Assembly (NCBI GenBank): GCA_025765595.1
Contig: JAIVFH010000692.1
Location: forward strand, 1 to 10,057
From: Obelidium mucronatum
Taxonomy: Eukaryota; Chytridiomycota; Chytridiomycetes; Chytridiales; Chytriomycetaceae
Reading direction: 5' to 3'
DNA length: 10,057 bases
The position numbers and the translations under genes were made by a program. The notes below the pieces were generated by a model, which worked only from the letters and a program-made list of their open reading frames with translations, made no database searches and was not told the DNA's origin. Shown one piece after another: positions 1 through 6,352 of the stretch (position 1 is the stretch's first letter; each line of letters opens with the position of its first letter).

Positions 1-437
1 AGTGGGAGACTGTAGCTTTATTAATTTATTGTATTGTATTCTATTGTATTGTATTTGTATTGTATTCTATTGATTGTTTTCTATTGTATTGTATTGTATT
101 GTATGTATGGTATTCGTATATCAGCTACAGTCTCCCAACCAGAAGTATATTGTATTCTATTTATTAGTACATAGCAGGTAGAAAGTGTGCACCCTTTCTG
201 CAAGAATGTATGAGATGAGTTGTTATTGCATGGTATTGTGGGTATTGTATGAAGTGATGCATGGCATGTAGAAAGTGTCACCCTTTCCACCAGCCAGTGC
301 ACTACATTGTATTGTATAAAGAATAGTAGGGTGTGTTGTATTGTGTATAATGTGAAGTGTGTAGTGTATAGGGAATAGAGTATAATATATAGTGTATAAT
401 GTATAGTGATAATGTATAGTGATAATGCAAGCAAAAG
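1..437. repeat. TATTG-type microsatellite region
   Basis: The region is dominated by degenerate TATTG/TATTC/TATGT pentanucleotide runs, densest at about 25-110 and again at 300-430. Open frames read through it on the - strand only because this low-complexity DNA lacks stops in some frames; their translations are monotonous Y/I/T/H strings. I see no gene. The tract is interrupted by the inverted repeat at 3-137 and by the quasi-palindromes described separately. Confidence 0.85.
3..137. repeat. 15-bp perfect inverted repeat flanking microsatellite
   Basis: TGGGAGACTGTAGCT at 3-17 is the exact reverse complement of 123-137. The 105 bp between the arms is mainly TATTG repeat. This could be a tiny non-autonomous inverted-repeat element into which, or from which, the microsatellite grew. 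The left arm is only 2 bp from the window edge, so the arm may be longer. No target duplication can be judged. Confidence 0.7.
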
Positions 438-624
438 TGTGCACCCTTTTTGCCAGCTTGTATTTAAGTGGATTCAACTGGAAGTATTTGGTTTAGTAAT
501 AGATTTAATTTAATTAAAGTAAAACCTGGGTTAACTGAGCCAAAGAAGACATCAACCAGTAGCATGCTTTTTTTGAGGGCAAAGTTCCTTCTTTATACTT
601 TTTTTTGGAAGGGTGCATGCCTTT
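181..624. repeat. Dispersed 18-bp quasi-palindrome, three to four copies
   Basis: GAAAGTGTGCACCCTTTC at 181-198 recurs with a 1-bp deletion at 271-287 and as AAAAGTGTGCACCCTTTT at 433-450. A diverged copy in the opposite sense (AAGGGTGCATGCCTTT) is at 609-624. Each is nearly its own reverse complement around GTGCAC. Flanks of the first two copies also resemble each other (GGTA/TGTA before the motif), so part of the spread may be local duplication with a spacing near 90 bp. Function is unknown. Confidence 0.7.
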
Positions 625-642
625 GTCATTATCAAACAACTT

Positions 643-753
643 TCATTCCAAGGTCATTACAAGACAAAATATTCATTACAAGTGGCCTTACTAAAAACAA
701 ATAGTCATTACAAGCTCATTACAAGAAAAAAGTCATTACAAGTTAATAACAAG
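643..753 (+). repeat. Irregular TCATTACAAG direct-repeat array
   Basis: Exact TCATTACAAG occurs at 654-663, 673-682, 705-714, 716-725 and 733-742. Degenerate relatives are at 643-652 (TCATTCCAAG) and 743-753 (TTAATAACAAG). Spacing is uneven (19, 32, 11, 17 bp), unlike a simple slippage microsatellite. The open frames crossing this stretch appear non-coding. Confidence 0.8.
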
Positions 754-796
754 AAAAAAAGTATAAAACAAACTGACAAAAACTTATTGCAATGCA

Positions 797-1184
797 AACT
801 TTTTTTCTAACTATTTTAAGTTTTTTTTAAGTTTTTAATAATTTTTATTCTAGTTTAATAAATTTTATTTTTAATAAATTTTATTTTTATTTTATTTATT
901 TTTATTTCTATTTATTTTTATCTTTATTTTTATTTTTATTTATTTTATTTGTATTTTATTTTAGGTTATTTTTATTTTATTTTATTTTTATTTTTATTTT
1001 ATTTTATTTTTATTTTATTTTATTTTTATTTTATTTTTATTTCATTTTTATTCTATTTTTATTTTATTTTTATTTTATTTTTATTTTATTTTTATTTTAT
1101 TTTTATTTTATTTTTATTTTTTTGTTTTTTTTTAAAATTTTTAAATGTTTATTTTTTATTTATTTATTTATTAACTGTTTAATT
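797..1184. repeat. A/T low-complexity tract (ATTTT-rich)
   Basis: Nearly pure T and A, mostly ATTTT and ATTTTT units in irregular tandem. The strand is strongly asymmetric: T-rich on +, A-rich on -. The 77-residue frame over it is a run of F, Y, L and I with no credible coding character. No gene is present. Confidence 0.9.
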
Positions 1185-1651
1185 TGCTTTATTTAGTAAC
1201 TTGTAGTTTATTTCTTTGGTTTTTGATAATAAGTTAGTTTTAATAGTCGAGGCTGGGCAGTAAGTTGGTTTCACTTGGTTTGGCCTAAACAAGGTTCCAT
1301 TGGGCTGCAACCTGCACTGCGAAGAAGCAAAGTGACTGAGCGTATGTCTCTAGTAAAATAACAGTAGTACATACCCGTCCTCTTTTTAGTATTTTTAAGC
1401 ATCTTGAATTTGTTCCTCCAAGATTCCATGTCTCGATCAAAATCCCTTTTTTGACAGGAGTCAAGAGACATTTTCCCACTGTTGCTGACCAGCTGGAAGG
1501 CTCTCTACCAAAACATCAAGCAATGCTAGAAATAAAAATCAGATACTCTCCTCTTGAATTGCTTTCCACGGCCTCCTGTCTTTAAAGCCCGCTTCATCCG
1601 CTTTACAAGCTTTTTGACTACATGAGCCCTTGATTCTGACACGTACTATAG
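1185..1651. other. Intergenic sequence without a recognisable gene
   Basis: Average-composition DNA between the A/T tract and the inverted-repeat-bounded region. Short open frames on the - strand (1271-1479) overlap the 49-bp dispersed repeat and show no family I recognise. Apart from that repeat I see nothing supportable here. Confidence 0.6.
1306..1354. repeat. 49-bp dispersed repeat, copy 1
   Basis: This segment matches 4310-4358 at 47 of 49 positions in the same orientation and with no gaps; both begin TGCAACCTGCACTGCGA and end TGTCTCTAGT. Flanking sequences are unrelated. Read on the - strand both copies are open, but the two differences change amino acids, so conservation does not look codon-driven. 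It could be the conserved core of a SINE or MITE family. Strand of origin is unknown. Confidence 0.85.
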
Positions 1652-1663
1652 CGAGCGGCACTC

Positions 1664-1836
1664 CCGATTCGGACCCTATTCGGACCCTATTCGGACTACT
1701 ATTCGGAAAACGATTCGGAGTCCGACTAGGGCCCGATTCGGGTCCTATTAGGACTCTGAATCGGACTAGGCTGTCCGTTAGGCCTAACGGCACTCCAAAC
1801 AGACTCCACTTGAGCTCCAAATGCGCTTCCAATTGG
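1664..1836. repeat. Helically phased CCNAWTNGG palindrome array, left block
   Basis: Nine 9-bp motifs of the form CCGATTCGG, CCTATTCGG or CCTATTAGG (some with one or two changed bases) start at 1664, 1675, 1686, 1698, 1710, 1722, 1733, 1744 and 1756, i.e. every 11-12 bp. They are followed by a perfect 16-bp palindrome CCGTTAGGCCTAACGG (1775-1790). More degenerate units start at 1795, 1806, 1817 and 1829, the last being CCAATTGG. Such arrays at element ends are commonly transposase-binding sites; that role is inference here. Confidence 0.85.
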
Positions 1837-1951
1837 ATTTACAGCTCCTAACGGCTTTTTCAGCCCATCGCTAATAGCGCGTTGAAAGTCCTAGTCGGAA
1901 AGCTACTAGGATCCCCGATCGGGCTCCAAATCTCAAAAACGTCGAGCATCT

Positions 1952-1974
1952 GGAAGATGCACTATTCAAATAAA
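1952..1974 (+). repeat. Left 23-bp inverted repeat arm
   Basis: It begins GGAAGATGCACTATTC and ends in CAAATAAA, and is the exact reverse complement of 5779-5801. Allowing a single-base gap, similarity continues a few bases inward. It lies immediately after the phased palindrome region and about 60 bp downstream of the - strand gene's stop. Confidence 0.85.
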
Positions 1975-2020
1975 TATTTTAATGGCAATAATAAAGATAT
2001 CATTTATTTCGCAAACAGTC

Positions 2021-2026
2021 TTTATT
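2021..2026 (-). promoter_or_regulatory. Polyadenylation signal AATAAA
   Basis: TTTATT on + gives AATAAA on -, 10 bp beyond the TGA stop of the - strand gene. A second AATAAA occurs about 20 bp further on. The position suits a compact 3' end inside the left inverted-repeat arm. Confidence 0.55.
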
Positions 2027-2035
2027 GAATAAAAA

Positions 2036-3341
2036 TCAGTCCTTGTCAAGAATTACAGTGCCAAAGCCGCCAAACACAATCTCGCTCTTCTGATCAGCAA
2101 CACGATAGGTGAGCACCATGCCGCCAGGTCGGTCAGTGACTATAGTAACAGGGTCACCAGTTTGACAATGAAAGGGAACACCTGATAATGCCACTTTTTC
2201 TGTCAAGATGTGTGGATCTCCACTTGGGCTTGACTCCACAGCGTTGGGAAACTGTATGTAGTACTTGAACTGCTCTTGTTGGGGATTAGCAAAATACTGA
2301 TAGACCGCCTTGTTCCGCATAGATTGAACCGGAAAATTTTTGTCGCAATAAAAAGTTGTTGGCTTGGTAGTGGGTGTGTACACACATTCAAGGGTCTTCC
2401 CATCAGGAGGATTGTTAAATGTGACTGTCATACCATCAGCGTTGTAAATGAAGACCAAGTAGTAGAACTTGCCTTCTTCCTTGAAAAACGCCAAGTCATG
2501 AAGCGGAATGCCGGGTCCCACCTGGCGGAAGCGAGGCCAAAGGTTGTCACCCATATCCAGCTCCAGGTCATCACGGCTCTTGGATGGCACAGAGTCCGGT
2601 TTCTTTGGAGTGTAAGCAGGGGGCATCGAGGGGGGCTTTTGAGAGTGGGAAGGCTTGACTGCAGGCTTGTCCCAAGTAGGCTTGGCGGCTTTCTTGGCAT
2701 TTTTCTTGGCCAAGTTATTGTAGAACGCAGCTTGAAAGGCAGCAGCATCTTCTTTCACTTCAGCAGGTGTCAACTGGGTACCAGAAAGCACTTTGCGCTC
2801 GTTACGGGCAATCAGCGCTTCGGGACTGTCTTCTTTCTCGTCGTCTAGGTCATCATCGGTAACAACCTTGCGGCGTTTGGCGGAGGATAAGTTCACGGGA
2901 GCATTGTCAACCATGGGATCCCAATCTAAAGTAAGTTTCGAGTGATTAGAATGCTAATGTAGACAAATATATTGGAAGAAAAATAAAGTGCAATATACTT
3001 ACTTGCTTGACTTTAAGTCTTTTGAGACATGCGCCAATCTTGGACTTCAAGATTCCGGCAGGAAATTTAGCAAGCCGCTGGGGATCGAGACCCCGAGCAA
3101 TGCTTCCAGTCAAATCCGGGGTTTCTTTTATCAGTGCTAACAGACGCACAGCATCCGAAACCTCCCAGTCTGAGTTGTTCAACTTGGCAGGCGGTAGCAC
3201 CGTGACACCATCTGCAGCAAGCTTGGGCTGGGCTCCCATACTTGCAATGTCTTTGAGATGGTTTTTGAATGAAGGGAAAGTAAAAAGAAGACCTGGCGCA
3301 TGCGGAGCGTCACGTGCCCTGTAGCACTGCTGAATCTTCAT
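2036..3341 (-). CDS. Unidentified 410-aa protein, second gene of the transposon
   Basis: I do not recognise the family. The gene is spliced: exon 1 is 3341-2999, the intron 2998-2926, exon 2 2925-2036, giving 410 aa. The junction reads ...KVKQV/NWDPMVDN..., and only this donor keeps the frame open. Residues 58-110 (W59, LLALIKE, IARGLD, ACLKRLK) are helical and basic, faintly like a Myb/SANT fold lacking its later tryptophans. K131-K134 (KRRK) is a likely nuclear-localisation signal, followed by an acidic patch (D138-D147). Residues 188-238 form a K/P-rich linker. Residues 241-410 look beta-rich, with many aromatic residues and three Cys. The intact long frame suggests real coding. It is divergent from the transposase and shares its inverted-repeat bracket, so a DNA-binding or transposition helper role is plausible but inferred. 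The ATG at 3341 is the first in frame; further upstream exons cannot be excluded. Confidence 0.72.
2926..2998 (-). other. 73-nt GT-AG intron of the unidentified gene
   Basis: On the - strand the donor is GTATAT and the acceptor CTTACTTTAG, with a branch-site-like TCTAATCAC about 20 nt before the acceptor. A stronger-looking donor, GTAAGT, lies 4 nt earlier, but using it shifts the frame into a TGA within 11 codons. The GTATAT donor (phase 1) joins both long frames. The two donors allow an alternative truncated product. Confidence 0.75.
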
Positions 3342-3353
3342 GTTGAAGATTCA
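3331..3353. repeat. Perfect 10-bp inverted repeat overlapping the start codon
   Basis: TGAATCTTCA (3331-3340) and TGAAGATTCA (3344-3353) are exact reverse complements with a 3-bp spacer. The start codon of the - strand gene (3339-3341) falls inside the structure. In RNA it could form a hairpin over the initiation site, or in DNA a dimeric factor site. Related TTCAACAT/ATGTTGAA pieces recur at 3365-3400. Confidence 0.7.
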
Positions 3354-4096
3354 TCATGAAAATATTCAACATGGACGCTTGGAGAAAAGATAATGTTGAA
3401 TCTTGATACAATTTTACTTCTAATTGTGAATAAGAATTGAATAGGTTGTAGTTGTGGGAGTTCAATTTTATTTGTTCGCAACTCAGAAAAAAGTAATTCA
3501 CAGCATATGCACAAAGACAAGGAAACAAGAAAATGACTTTATTAAAATAAATCATTCTGAATGAATCAATTACATAACCTGTTTCAGGAGGTTAATTCAA
3601 CTTGAATAGCTTACCAACCAAAAAAACAATTTTAGAACCAAAAGTTCAAGTTGCAGGTTGCTTGTCAACCTGTCATGTTGAGGGTGAGTTTGAGGGGGTT
3701 AGAGGCAAATTCCTTGTAGTTCTATTTATAGAAAAGATGTTTCTACTTTGTTCAAATGGTTTGAGGGTAAAGAAGGGAGTTTTTAATAGTTCTATTTTTA
3801 AAAAATGGACTTGTTCAAGCTGTTGCTTCCCTGGCAATTCATTAAAGGAAAATTGACTTGGAAACAAAGTAACTCCAGACAACACAACTGTCTCAAGAAG
3901 GGTTTTTTGACCTGAGTAATCATGTTTTGCGTTTTTTATTTTCTAGCTTCTGTCATGTCAGGCTTGTCCACCTGAAAACCAGAATAAGCTTTTCTCTAAT
4001 TGATTTCATCCACTAACACACATAATGGAAGCTCTAAAGAAGGCAAAATAAGAAGTGACTCAAGGCTAGATTAATGCCTAGTAAGCAGCACAGATT

Positions 4097-4127
4097 GCAG
4101 GCAGACTCATGATGAGAATCTGTCTGC
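4097..4127. repeat. 31-bp imperfect palindrome
   Basis: GCAGGCAGA (4097-4105) pairs with TCTGTCTGC (4119-4127) with one G-T mismatch. The centre CTCATGATGAG (4106-4116) is itself a palindrome, leaving a 2-bp bulge. It lies mid-way in the divergent promoter region. It could form a stem-loop or be a protein-binding site; function is unknown. Confidence 0.7.
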
Positions 4128-4309
4128 TTTTGGCTTGTTTGACATCTTCTGGTCATCCCCCAAGATTTTAAATTTGGAAACAAAGAAGAGAGCCTCTTTT
4201 AATTTTCTGGTAATCAAAATAGAAATTCTGACTTATCGCACACACCCCTTAAAAGAATTTTTCTCCTTGCAAGTGTTGCCATCCCACTAAGTCCTCATTT
4301 CTCTGTAGT

Positions 4310-4358
4310 TGCAACCTGCACTGCGAGGAAGCAAAGCGACTGAGCGTATGTCTCTAGT
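4310..4358. repeat. 49-bp dispersed repeat, copy 2
   Basis: Matches 1306-1354 at 47 of 49 positions in the same orientation. This copy sits inside the transposon's divergent promoter region, about 270 bp upstream of the transposase start, while copy 1 is outside the element. The same block in two unrelated contexts indicates an independent repeat family. Confidence 0.85.
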
Positions 4359-4429
4359 TGAATATTCTATTGAATATTCATATTGAATCTTGAACAATCT
4401 TCGCAATTGTTTTTCCTTGAAATCTCCAT

Positions 4430-4444
4430 CACGTGCTGCACGTG
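4430..4444. promoter_or_regulatory. Double E-box palindrome CACGTGCTGCACGTG
   Basis: Two CACGTG sites 9 bp apart form one perfect 15-bp palindrome centred on a single T. It lies 86 bp upstream of the TATA box of the transposase gene. CACGTG is the classic core bound by bHLH or bZIP-type regulators in fungi; actual use here is inferred from position. Confidence 0.5.
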
Positions 4445-4529
4445 GTAGTGTTTCAAGGTTCTTTGCTTTGGTCCCAAAATTTTCTTGGAGAAATTCTCGG
4501 AAAAATTCTCGGGGATTTTTCAAAAAAAG

Positions 4530-4536
4530 TATAAAA
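4530..4536 (+). promoter_or_regulatory. TATA box of the transposase gene
   Basis: TATAAAA followed by GGCAG lies 95 bp upstream of the ATG. Directly upstream, AAATTCTCGG occurs twice in tandem (about 4490-4514). Between TATA box and ATG is an A-rich then C/T-rich leader typical of a fungal transcription start region. The ATG context CAGAAATGG has A at -3 and G at +4. Confidence 0.65.
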
Positions 4537-4630
4537 GGCAGTCTTCAAAAAAAAAACATTCAAAAAAAACATTCAAAAACTATTCACCTTTCAATCCTCA
4601 CTCCCCTTATAATTTACACTCCTCCCAGAA

Positions 4631-5593
4631 ATGGTTGAAGAGTCTCCCCCCCCTCCACCCACAGCGGTACTTTGGAGTTTTATTAGGCTTGCAGCTCCGT
4701 CTCTTGGCTTCTCGACTCGGCAATACCTACAGGACCGCCGCTCTTGGCTGCGCCGCTACTCTGCTCTTTTTGGTTTATCCTTGGATTCCACCTGGGATGT
4801 CTGGGATATCATCAAGAGCAACTTCCACGCTGCAAAGCTCTCCAAGATCCATCTCTTATGGTGCTTCTACTTCCTTAAAGTGTATCCCACTGAATCACAG
4901 GCAGCCGCCACGTTCAGCACATCTGAAACGAACTGGAGAACTAAAGTGGATGCAGTTCTCACAATTTTGGCAAGTATGGATCAGGTGTGACCAAATTTTC
5001 CTCCAAAATTTTTCATTAGTCAACATTGAATAATCTTATTTATTTAGATTTGCTTTGAAGACCGCTGGGTCAACTGGGATATTCTTGCACCATCAATGTA
5101 TGTTGATGGGGTGGACATTCCTGTACCTGAGTCCAGACCCCTTGATACAGGCTTGTTCAGCCACAAGTTCAAACATGCTGGCTACCGGTTCCAAGTTGCT
5201 ACTGCAATTGGAATATCAAGGATAGTCTTCATTGGTGGCGGAACTCCCTGCGGCCTCCACAATGATCTGGATCAGGTTCAAAAAACAGTGCTTCTGGATC
5301 TTGAAGAGGACGAGCAGGTGGCTGCTGACAGGGGTTATGTGGGAGATGTCCGCATGATTACTAAATTAAAGGGTTCATCACCAGACATTATTAAACACAA
5401 TAAAAACTGGAATCTGTTGGGGTCTCGCCACGAGACTGTCAATAAAAGAATGAAGGACTTTTGTGTGTTGGCTGGCTTATTCCGTGGTCGCAGAGAACGG
5501 ATTAACCTTATTTTCACAGCAGTGGCTCAGATTACTAACGTAAAACTCCGTAGAGAGCCCCTCTTTGACATTACTTCCAGACTCATCTTTTAG
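4631..5593 (+). CDS. PIF/Harbinger-like DDE transposase (DDE_Tnp_4 type)
   Basis: A cut-and-paste DNA transposase of 299 aa. Exon 1 is 4631-4984 (118 codons), the 63-nt intron 4985-5047, exon 2 5048-5593. The phase-0 junction reads ASMDQ/ICFEDRW and restores one continuous frame. The N-terminal region has HLLWCFYFLKVYPTESQAA (about residues 73-91), the conserved helix-turn-helix-like segment preceding the catalytic core in this superfamily. The nuclease core shows VDGVDIPV (first Asp, D138), the GLHND motif (about residues 187-191, matching the family's G-x-HD element), ADRGYVG (D212) and SRHETVNKRMKDF (E247). D212 and E247 are 34 residues apart. All three catalytic residues and an open spliced frame suggest a copy that was active recently. 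It is divergent from the unidentified gene and has its own TATA box and AATAAA. At 299 aa it is slightly short for the family but not obviously truncated. Confidence 0.9.
4985..5047 (+). other. 63-nt GT-AG intron of the transposase gene
   Basis: Donor GTGTGA, acceptor TTATTTAG. Unspliced translation stops at TGA 4988-4990, one codon after the donor. Removing the intron joins residue Q118 to the catalytic-domain exon in phase 0, starting with ICFEDRW upstream of the first catalytic Asp. Confidence 0.85.
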
Positions 5594-5614
5594 TTGTTCT
5601 TCTGGTGTAATTTA

Positions 5615-5620
5615 AATAAA
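5615..5620 (+). promoter_or_regulatory. Polyadenylation signal AATAAA
   Basis: AATAAA in TTTAAATAAATTTG lies 22 bp after the TAG stop of the transposase gene, a normal distance for a 3' end signal. Confidence 0.6.
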
Positions 5621-5673
5621 TTTGGGTTACTTCTATTGACATTGATTTAATTCCCTTTGATTTCCATAGCATC

Positions 5674-5745
5674 AGGAATTCTTCTATTAGTTTATTAGTT
5701 TGCAATCATAGGATTTCTTCCATTAGTTTATTAGTTTTGCAATCA
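5674..5745 (+). repeat. 36-bp tandem duplication
   Basis: AGGAATTCTTCTATTAG onward (5674-5709) is followed by AGGATTTCTTCCATTAG onward (5710-5745). The two units differ by a few substitutions and one inserted T. Each unit also contains a short internal TTAGTTTATTAG duplication. It lies in the 3' flank of the transposase gene. Confidence 0.8.
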
Positions 5746-5747
5746 AA

Positions 5748-5775
5748 TTCAATAATATTTATTGTTATTATTGAA
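5748..5775. repeat. 10-bp inverted repeat just inside the right arm
   Basis: TTCAATAATA (5748-5757) and TATTATTGAA (5766-5775) are perfect reverse complements with an 8-bp loop. Placement right before the 23-bp arm suggests a subterminal hairpin, but in A/T-rich DNA it may be incidental. Confidence 0.6.
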
Positions 5776-5778
5776 TAT

Positions 5779-5801
5779 TTTATTTGAATAGTGCATCTTC
5801 C
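5779..5801 (-). repeat. Right 23-bp inverted repeat arm
   Basis: The exact reverse complement of 1952-1974. It ends in GTGCATCTTCC, followed by TGGTGGGG. It marks the right limit of the two-gene unit. Confidence 0.85.
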
Positions 5802-6350
5802 TGGTGGGGTTTGAAGCCATCAGAAAATTTTTTTGAGCCTTCATCCTGAAATTTTCTGCCAAAAATTTCACTCAAATGGAAAAAGTTGTCGCCCAGTGCC
5901 CTCTGAATGACGTAATACAAACTTGTGTCTCACACATGTTACAAATCATAATTCTTCCATTGTTATTTCTATTTGACTGAGCTACCTTTCGAATTCAAGT
6001 CAAGTTAATTTATGTTTCAGATTTCACAATCAGGAATTTATTCACTACCAAATAAGTAGCTATGTTTGCATGCAATCAAGAATTAATATAAGTTGACATA
6101 GAGCAGTTTAGAAATGGCACTTGTGTGATAAAATTTAAATTTTCTCTCTCAGGCACGTATTAAAATTGTTAATAAACATGCAGGGTGAAAAATTGATGAT
6201 GGGAAAAAAATTTGCCATGAAATTTTAATGGGGATGGAAATGAAGAGATTTCTGCAGTAAAGTTGCTATAGTCTGCATCATGCAGTGGAATAATTTGTTC
6301 TTGGTTGTTTTATGTTCACCAGTGCGAAAGGTCATTATCAGGGGAAAACT
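5802..6350. other. Non-coding spacer between inner arm and right palindrome block
   Basis: No supportable gene. It contains a 10-bp inverted repeat CAGAAAATTT (5821-5830) / AAATTTTCTG (5849-5858) and A/T-rich sequence with repeated AAAATTT words. There is no counterpart of this ~550 bp on the left side, where the palindrome block nearly touches the inner arm. The inner and outer inverted repeats are therefore not concentric. Confidence 0.6.
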
Positions 6351-6352
6351 CC

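Larger units (their letters stand above)
3342..4629. other. Divergent intergenic region of the two transposon genes
   Basis: About 1.3 kb separate the two start codons. There is no supportable coding sequence; short frames on both strands look incidental. Contents are the palindrome at 4097-4127, a CAGGTTG/CAACCTG inverted repeat (3654-3672), the second copy of the 49-bp repeat, TTGAATATTC-type repeats at 4358-4390, and the transposase promoter. A TATAAATAG on the - strand (3722-3730) could serve the - gene but would imply a ~380-nt leader or an unseen 5' exon. Confidence 0.55.
1952..5801. mobile_element. PIF/Harbinger-like two-gene DNA transposon
   Basis: A perfect 23-bp inverted repeat (1952-1974 versus 5779-5801) encloses two divergent genes. 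One is a DDE_Tnp_4-type transposase on + and the other an unidentified 410-aa protein on -. The stop of the - gene is about 60 bp inside the left arm and that of the + gene about 190 bp inside the right arm. The arms therefore fit the genes closely, as terminal inverted repeats do. Harbinger elements typically carry a transposase plus a second gene, which supports treating both genes as one unit. No 3-bp TWA-type target duplication is visible next to the arms. Either the ends are decayed, the family makes no duplication, or the real termini are the outer repeats at 1652 and 6600. Confidence 0.65.

Noticed and set aside
643..753. CRISPR-like array (repeats with spacers)
   Set aside because: Repeats are only 10 bp, spacers irregular (1-22 bp) and A-rich, and the genome is eukaryotic.
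949..1182. 77-codon + frame over the ATTTT tract
   Set aside because: Pure low-complexity F/Y/L/I translation from an A/T-only-like tract; no start context or domain.
2276..2848. 190-codon + frame opposite the unidentified gene
   Set aside because: Antisense shadow of exon 2. The - frame has the longer spliced open frame, a plausible intron and a poly(A) signal; the + frame has no recognisable content.
3310..3555. 81-codon - frame as upstream exon of the unidentified gene
   Set aside because: Different frame, K/N/Y/F-rich translation from A/T-rich DNA, and no convincing splice link to exon 1.
4470..4520. Heat-shock-element-like TTC/GAA series before the TATA box
   Set aside because: TTC and GAA spacing is not the regular 5-bp repeat of a true element; better described as a tandem AAATTCTCGG.
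4287..4523. 78-codon - frame overlapping the transposase promoter
   Set aside because: It shares an 16-residue stretch with a frame at 1285-1479 only because both cover the 49-bp repeat. The two base differences change amino acids, and the rest is unrelated.
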